DNA of 5,063 nt from Anaerolineae bacterium (GTDB lineage Bacteria > Chloroflexota > Anaerolineae > UBA1429): assembly GCA_016928125.1 (NCBI GenBank), contig JAFGLK010000436.1, positions 1-5,063 on the forward strand. The letters run 5' to 3'. Position 1 is the first letter of the stretch. Every line of letters begins with the position of its first letter. The notes beneath the pieces were generated by a model. The model did not search any database, was not told the origin of the DNA, and saw only the letters and a program-made list of their open reading frames with translations. Shown here piece by piece: positions 4,991 to 5,063 of this stretch. The position numbers and the translations under genes are program-made.

Positions 4991-5063
4991 ATGAAGATCA
5001 CCGGCGTCCGCATGCAGTTATACGAGATCCCCCTGCGTCGCAGACTGGGCGACGCCAACGGTC
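4991..5063 (+). CDS. Enolase-superfamily protein (mandelate racemase/muconate lactonizing enzyme), N-terminal fragment
   Basis: Only the first 24 codons are in the window. ATG 4991 follows a strong AGGAGGG (4981-4987). The translation MKITGVRMQLYEIPLRRRLG then DANG matches the usual opening of mandelate racemase/muconate lactonizing family proteins: a first strand KI..V....YEIPL of the N-terminal capping domain, which closes over the active site and sets substrate specificity, followed by the mobile loop. The catalytic barrel with its Lys/Asp/Glu/His residues is outside the window, so the subgroup cannot be assigned. Beside a sugar importer and an FAH-family enzyme, an acid-sugar dehydratase (for example of the rhamnonate, fuconate or arabinonate type) is most likely. 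A racemase, cycloisomerase or dipeptide epimerase cannot be excluded. The inverted repeat at 4843-4906 separates it from the FAH-family gene. Confidence 0.75.
   Translation, partial: MKITGVRMQLYEIPLRRRLGDANG

Noticed and set aside
1..5063. CRISPR array, tRNA, rRNA, phage or defence genes
   Set aside because: No regularly spaced repeats, tRNA-like cloverleaf, rRNA stretch or phage/defence domain was seen on either strand. The coding content is fully explained by transport and metabolic genes.

Overview
The window reads as part of a high-GC bacterial genome, most likely a member of the Chloroflexota (Anaerolineae/Caldilineae-like). The main clue is the solute-binding lipoprotein at 520-1971. 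Its lipobox is followed by a long Val/Glu/Lys low-complexity tether (repeats of the VVEKVV type), a style very common in Chloroflexota binding proteins. This is an inference from one protein style, not a phylogenetic placement.

Layout, all on the plus strand: (1) 1-183, the C-terminal end of a zinc-type (MDR) alcohol/polyol dehydrogenase. (2) 184-519, a 336-nt gap with a candidate sigma70-type promoter (TTGACA/TACTAT) and a long leader. (3) 520-1971, a Tat-type substrate-binding lipoprotein. (4) 1972-2071, a spacer with two successive hairpins, the second of which can pair with the Shine-Dalgarno of the next gene. (5) 2072-3019 and 3016-3918, two MalF/MalG-type permeases overlapping by ATGA. 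(6) 3919-4035, a spacer with a perfect 12-bp hairpin. (7) 4036-4815, a fumarylacetoacetate-hydrolase (FAH) fold enzyme. (8) 4816-4990, a spacer with a perfect 22-bp inverted repeat. (9) 4991-5063, the first 24 codons of an enolase-superfamily (mandelate racemase/muconate lactonizing enzyme) protein.

Together the genes look like an uptake-and-catabolism locus for a sugar, polyol or sugar acid. A CUT1-type ABC importer (binding protein plus two permeases, no ATPase in view) brings the substrate in. A dehydrogenase, an enolase-superfamily acid-sugar dehydratase and an FAH-family enzyme are the kinds of enzyme used in non-phosphorylative sugar oxidation routes such as those for L-rhamnose, L-fucose and D-arabinose. 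The substrate cannot be read from the sequence. The ATPase is probably encoded elsewhere and shared, as is common for CUT1 systems.

I see no phage, transposon, CRISPR, RNA gene or defence system. The items most worth a second look are the FAH-family protein, which by eye lacks the usual catalytic His (and the paired Glu), the strong inverted repeats in all three larger spacers after position 1971, and the possible occlusion of the first permease gene's ribosome-binding site.
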